Positions 13,925 through 17,081 of a stretch of 17,081 nucleotides of DNA are shown here, piece after piece. The translations under genes were made by a program, and so were the position numbers. Source of the DNA: Deltaproteobacteria bacterium (GTDB lineage Bacteria > Desulfobacterota > Syntrophia > Syntrophales > JAAYKM01); the NCBI GenBank assembly GCA_019136935.1, contig JAGVTI010000329.1, forward strand, positions 1 through 17,081. Reading direction: 5' to 3'. The notes beneath the pieces were generated by a model. It did not search any database, had not been told where the DNA came from, and saw only the letters and a list, made by a program, of their open reading frames with translations. Position 1 is the first letter of the stretch. Each line of letters opens with the position of its first letter.

Positions 13925-15883
13925 ATGAACCGGGGTGTCGGGATTATGCTTATCGTGGCGATTCTGTCGATTTGCTGGCAGGTCGTGTCTTTGGCCGCAG
14001 AGGGGGACGGAAGAGAGCCGTTTCGGATGGAAGAGGTGGTCGTGACGGCATCCCCGATCATCGAAGGCAACCGGGTGAGCGATTACGGTGGTCAGGTGAG
14101 TATTGTGACCAGGGAGCAGGTTGCAGACCTCAACGCCCAAGACCTTCCATCGGCCCTGCGTCGTGTTCCCGGTGTCGGCATCTCCCGTCACAATGCGATC
14201 GGAAGTTTCGGAGGGGCCGAGGGCGGGTCAATCACCATCCGGGGCATGGGGAGTTCGCGTCCCGGCGCGGAGATCCAGACCTTCGTCGACGGAATTCCTA
14301 AATTCGTGAGCGTCTGGAGCCATCCCCTGATGGACACCTTGAGCGTCGACCCCGTAGAGAGCATCGAGGTTTACAAGGGGGCCCAGCCGCTTCAATTCGG
14401 GAATGCGGCTTTCGGTGCCGTGAACATGGTGACCAAGCGGCAGAGGGAAGAGGGGTTCGCCACCCGCCTCCAGGGAGCCTACGGATCCTATGACACACTG
14501 GTCGAAGTGCTCGAACATGGAGGCAGGGTCATGGAGACGGATTACTACGTGGTCCAGAGTTTCCGGAGCTCCGGCGGCCACCGGGACCATGCCGGGGGGC
14601 AGCTCCAGGAGGCTTTCGCGCGGGTGGGCCACCGGCTCACGGAGAACTGGTACGTTTCATTGACGGCCAACCGGACGGATAATTACGCCGATGACCCCGG
14701 TCCCCGGGATAGACCGCAGGCGGTCCAGGGGACCTATAAAACGGAAGACAACATGACCGTCGCGACCCTGTCCCATGACTTCCCGGGAATAAAGGGCGAT
14801 CTCAAGGCGTACTGGAACGGCGGTAAGGCAAGCTGGATCGACCAGTATGACCTGGCAAAATTCTTCCACTACGACACGATCACCGACTACGACAATTACG
14901 GCCTCCATACCCGGGAGAATTTTGTGCCTTGGGACGGCGGGTCCCTCTTGGCCGGGCTCGATCTCGATTTCTTCAGCGGCAAGGTAGAGATCGACAGGGA
15001 GGCGCCCCGCCAAGATGCATCCTTTCCACGGGAAACCTTCCGGATCCTTTCCCCCTATGCCGGCTTTTTCCATAAGATTCCTGTGGACGAAAAATGGAAC
15101 CTCATCCCCTCGGCCGGACTTCGGTACTACAACCACAGCGATTTCGATTCCCAGTGGGCTCCCCAGGCCGGTATCGTCCTGAAAAATCCTGACACGGACA
15201 TCCATGCCTCCTACGGCAGAGGGGTCAGTTATCCGGGCATCTTCGCGGCGGCCCAGTCGCGCCTGTTCTGGGGCGGCAATGATCGCTGGAAGGATCTGGA
15301 TGCGGAAACGGTGGAGCATTTCGAGGCAGGAGTCTCCCATTCCTTTTCCCCGAAGCTCCGGGCGGATATCACCTTTTTCCGCGATAAGGGGCGGAACCGT
15401 TTCATCCTGGTCACGGTCTCCGGACCACCACACTACGAGAACATCGCCGAGTTCCGGGTACAGGGTGTGGAAACCGCAGTGACGTACACTCCGGCGAGGG
15501 ATTTCTCGACCTTTGTCGGAGCAACCTGGATGGCGGACCGTTCGCCCGACAACCTTCCCTATGTCCCCGAGTGGTCCGCCTCGGCCGGTATGAACTGGCG
15601 TTTTCTCGGGAAATTCCGCTTGTGTCTCGACGCCCTCTGGCAGGACAGCCAGTACGTCGCCAATACGCGGTCTGTCGACTACGGAGGCAGCACCATCGCC
15701 GAAGTGGGGGGGCTTTTTCTTCTGAATGGAAAGATCGCCTGCGATTTCGGGTTCCGATCAGCCGGGCTTTCGGGTGAGATCTTTCTGGCTGGAGAGAACC
15801 TGACGGACGAGGACTACGCCTACAAGAAGGACTACCCCATGCCGGGGATTACGGGGATGGTGGGTGTAAACCTGAAATTCTGA
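13925..15883 (+). CDS. TonB-dependent outer-membrane receptor
   Basis: This 652-aa protein has a signal peptide (residues 1-25, hydrophobic MLIVAILSICWQVVSLAA) and a TonB-box-like MEEVVVTAS (35-43). A plug domain follows (about 54-170) with the familiar SALRRVPGVGIS, SITIRGMG, VESIEVYKGAQP and FGAVNMVTKR blocks. A long beta-barrel ends in the outer-membrane signature GVNLKF with terminal Phe. Such receptors import siderophores, cobalamin, metals or other scarce ligands using TonB-ExbBD energy. ATG 13925 is chosen over the upstream in-frame start at 13796. It has GGAAAGGAG about 8 bases before it and begins directly with the signal peptide. No TonB, ExbBD, periplasmic binding protein or ABC transporter is adjacent, so the ligand is unknown. 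The length fits the shorter, cobalamin/catecholate-receptor-like group. Confidence 0.93.
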   Translation: MNRGVGIMLIVAILSICWQVVSLAAEGDGREPFRMEEVVVTASPIIEGNRVSDYGGQVSIVTREQVADLNAQDLPSALRRVPGVGISRHNAIGSFGGAEGGSITIRGMGSSRPGAEIQTFVDGIPKFVSVWSHPLMDTLSVDPVESIEVYKGAQPLQFGNAAFGAVNMVTKRQREEGFATRLQGAYGSYDTLVEVLEHGGRVMETDYYVVQSFRSSGGHRDHAGGQLQEAFARVGHRLTENWYVSLTANRTDNYADDPGPRDRPQAVQGTYKTEDNMTVATLSHDFPGIKGDLKAYWNGGKASWIDQYDLAKFFHYDTITDYDNYGLHTRENFVPWDGGSLLAGLDLDFFSGKVEIDREAPRQDASFPRETFRILSPYAGFFHKIPVDEKWNLIPSAGLRYYNHSDFDSQWAPQAGIVLKNPDTDIHASYGRGVSYPGIFAAAQSRLFWGGNDRWKDLDAETVEHFEAGVSHSFSPKLRADITFFRDKGRNRFILVTVSGPPHYENIAEFRVQGVETAVTYTPARDFSTFVGATWMADRSPDNLPYVPEWSASAGMNWRFLGKFRLCLDALWQDSQYVANTRSVDYGGSTIAEVGGLFLLNGKIACDFGFRSAGLSGEIFLAGENLTDEDYAYKKDYPMPGITGMVGVNLKF

Positions 15884-15927
15884 GGTACGGAGTGCTGACC
15901 GAAACATTGGCCAACCCTTCTTAGATC

Positions 15928-15960
15928 AAAAAAAGGGCTAACCGGTGAACCGGCTAACCC
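15928..15960 (-). terminator. Intrinsic terminator of the tRNA-Leu gene
   Basis: On the minus strand an 11-bp stem (GGGTTAGCCGG with CCGGTTAGCCC, two G-U pairs, loop TTCA) is followed by seven U residues. It begins 12 bases after the tRNA CCA end. On the plus strand no T-run follows, so it serves the tRNA rather than the receptor gene. Confidence 0.9.
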
Positions 15961-15972
15961 CTTGTGTTCAAA

Positions 15973-16059
15973 TGGTGCCGAAGCCGGGATTTGAACCCGG
16001 ACAGGCGTACGCCCACTAGACCCTGAACCTAGCGCGTCTACCAATTCCGCCACTTCGGC
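15973..16059 (-). tRNA. tRNA-Leu, anticodon CAG
   Basis: An 87-base class II tRNA with encoded CCA. The acceptor arms GCCGAAG and CTTCGGC pair perfectly. The D-arm region TGGCGGAATTGGTAGACGC is typical of bacterial tRNA-Leu, the anticodon loop is TTCAGGG with CAG, and a long variable arm (GGGCGTACGCC) and the T-arm CCGGGTTCAAATCCCGG follow. It reads the CUG codon. No integrated element is visible beside it. Confidence 0.96.
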
Positions 16060-16179
16060 ACGTGGCTTCTCTATACCGATGACCTAAATCCTTGTCAAGG
16101 TAAAAATGAACTTGAAATTGACGAAGTTAATGCTATGGTAGGGCGCAAATGCGGAGGCTTGAGAAAGATACCCTATCCT

Positions 16180-17081
16180 ATGAAGATTTTCAGGTCCCTT
16201 GAGGAACTCACCCCCGATTTCCGCGATGCTTATGTCACGATCGGAAATTTTGACGGGGTTCACGTCGGGCATCGTTATATTTTCAACCGGATCATCGAGG
16301 AGGCGCATCAGGCCGGCTCGAAGGCCGTCGTGATCACCTTCGATCCCCACCCCAAGATGGTGCTCCATCCCGAGCGCCGTCCTTTCTACCTGATTGCGAC
16401 CCTGGAGGAGAAAATGGCCCTCCTGGAGGAGATCGGGATTGACGGCGTTTTCCTCATCCCGTTTTCCCTTGAATATGCCAGAACCACGGCGCAGTCGTTT
16501 GTCTGCGATGTTCTGTGGAAGTCGTTCCGGGTTAAGAAGGTCTTTATCGGTCATGACTACACCTTCGGCCGCGGCAAGGAGGGAAAGCAGCAACTTCTGG
16601 AGGACTACGGGAAAAAACTCGGATTCGGTGTGGCCGTCATCGACGCGGTCAAGGTGGGCGATTTGATCATCAGCAGTACATTGATCCGCAATCTCATCCT
16701 CGACGGAAAGGTGGAAATGACAGCGGATTTTCTGGGGAGGCCTTACAATTTGAGAGGGACGGTTGTGCAGGGGTATCGGAGAGGGACCGGCCTGGGCTTT
16801 CCGACGGCCAATCTGGTGCCGGAAAAAGTTCTTGTTCCCCGGACGGGCGTTTACGCCGCCGTAGTCGTTCTGCGGGATGAAAGGTACGCTGCGGTTCTGA
16901 ACATCGGATTCAACCCGACTTTCGGGAACGATGAAATGACCATAGAAGTTCACCTGCTTGATTTTAAAGGAGAGATCTATGGAGAAACCCTGCAGGTTTA
17001 TTTCATCGACCGGCTCCGGGAGGAACGTTCCTTTGCGTCGCCCGAGGAACTGGCCCTGCAGATTCAAAAAGATGTCGTCCT
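16180..17081 (+). CDS. ribF: Bifunctional riboflavin kinase/FAD synthetase, 3' end missing
   Basis: The visible 300 codons cover both domains of RibF, which phosphorylates riboflavin to FMN and adenylylates FMN to FAD in the cytoplasm. The N-terminal FAD synthetase domain has TIGNFDGVHVGHR (20-32) with the HxGH nucleotidyltransferase motif, FDPHP (54-58), GHDYTFG (124-130), and ISSTLIR (164-170). The C-terminal riboflavin kinase domain has GLGFPTAN (204-211) with the metal-binding PTAN, TGVYAA (222-227), NIGFNPTFG (241-249), and a catalytic-type Glu in TIEVHLLDF (Glu256). Only a few terminal residues should be missing. ATG 16180 fits the family N-terminus, although its ribosome site is weak (a GGAGG lies 22 bases upstream). 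The promoter was not identified; the divergent tRNA gene ends its 5' side at 16059. Confidence 0.96.
   Translation, partial: MKIFRSLEELTPDFRDAYVTIGNFDGVHVGHRYIFNRIIEEAHQAGSKAVVITFDPHPKMVLHPERRPFYLIATLEEKMALLEEIGIDGVFLIPFSLEYARTTAQSFVCDVLWKSFRVKKVFIGHDYTFGRGKEGKQQLLEDYGKKLGFGVAVIDAVKVGDLIISSTLIRNLILDGKVEMTADFLGRPYNLRGTVVQGYRRGTGLGFPTANLVPEKVLVPRTGVYAAVVVLRDERYAAVLNIGFNPTFGNDEMTIEVHLLDFKGEIYGETLQVYFIDRLREERSFASPEELALQIQKDVV

Noticed and set aside
15973..16059. tRNA-Leu as attachment site of an integrated element
   Set aside because: No integrase, direct repeat of the tRNA end or mobile genes are visible on either side within the window.
16084..17067. Open frame of 327 codons on the minus strand over ribF
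   Set aside because: The plus strand encodes RibF with all its motifs; the opposite frame has no recognisable features.

Overview
The window looks like chromosomal DNA of a Gram-negative bacterium: it has a TonB-dependent outer-membrane receptor, a TatA-type protein, tRNA-Leu and RibF. The moderately G+C-rich composition and gene repertoire would fit a deltaproteobacterial (Desulfobacterota-like) anaerobe, but that placement is a guess from style, not a measurement. I see no phage, IS element, CRISPR array or rRNA.

Left part (1-3520, minus strand): a 911-aa P-type cation ATPase, followed downstream by the start of a NhaD-type Na+/H+ antiporter that runs off the window. A putative promoter near 3500 and a roughly 270-nt leader with several hairpins, one shaped like an intrinsic terminator, precede the ATPase. 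This suggests control by premature termination.

Centre (3766-11072, plus strand): seven tightly packed co-directional genes. In order they are a MarR-family regulator, a HAD phosphatase of the mannosyl/glucosyl-3-phosphoglycerate phosphatase family, a glycerate 2-kinase (MOFRL type), a GT-A glycosyltransferase, a GT81 glucosyl-3-phosphoglycerate synthase (GpgS), a second glycosyltransferase paralogous to the first, and a small MscS-related membrane protein. My reading is an operon for a sugar-glycerate compatible solute (glucosylglycerate, or a di-hexosyl glycerate such as mannosylglucosyl- or glucosylglucosyl-glycerate). It would carry its own regulator, a kinase for recycling glycerate, and a membrane protein that may act in solute release or tension sensing. 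With the ion pumps upstream, the left two thirds of the window looks like a salt/osmotic adaptation region. GpgS and the phosphatase family are recognised with good confidence. The substrates of the two paralogous glycosyltransferases, and the final product, are not known from sequence.

Right part (11207-17081): a convergent patatin-like phospholipase, a stand-alone 71-aa biotin carrier protein and a 58-aa TatA-like protein (all minus strand). Then come a TonB-dependent receptor (plus), a tRNA-Leu(CAG) with its own terminator (minus), and a 3'-truncated ribF (plus). Long intergenic stretches here hold hairpins and possible dispersed-repeat remnants but no gene I can recognise.
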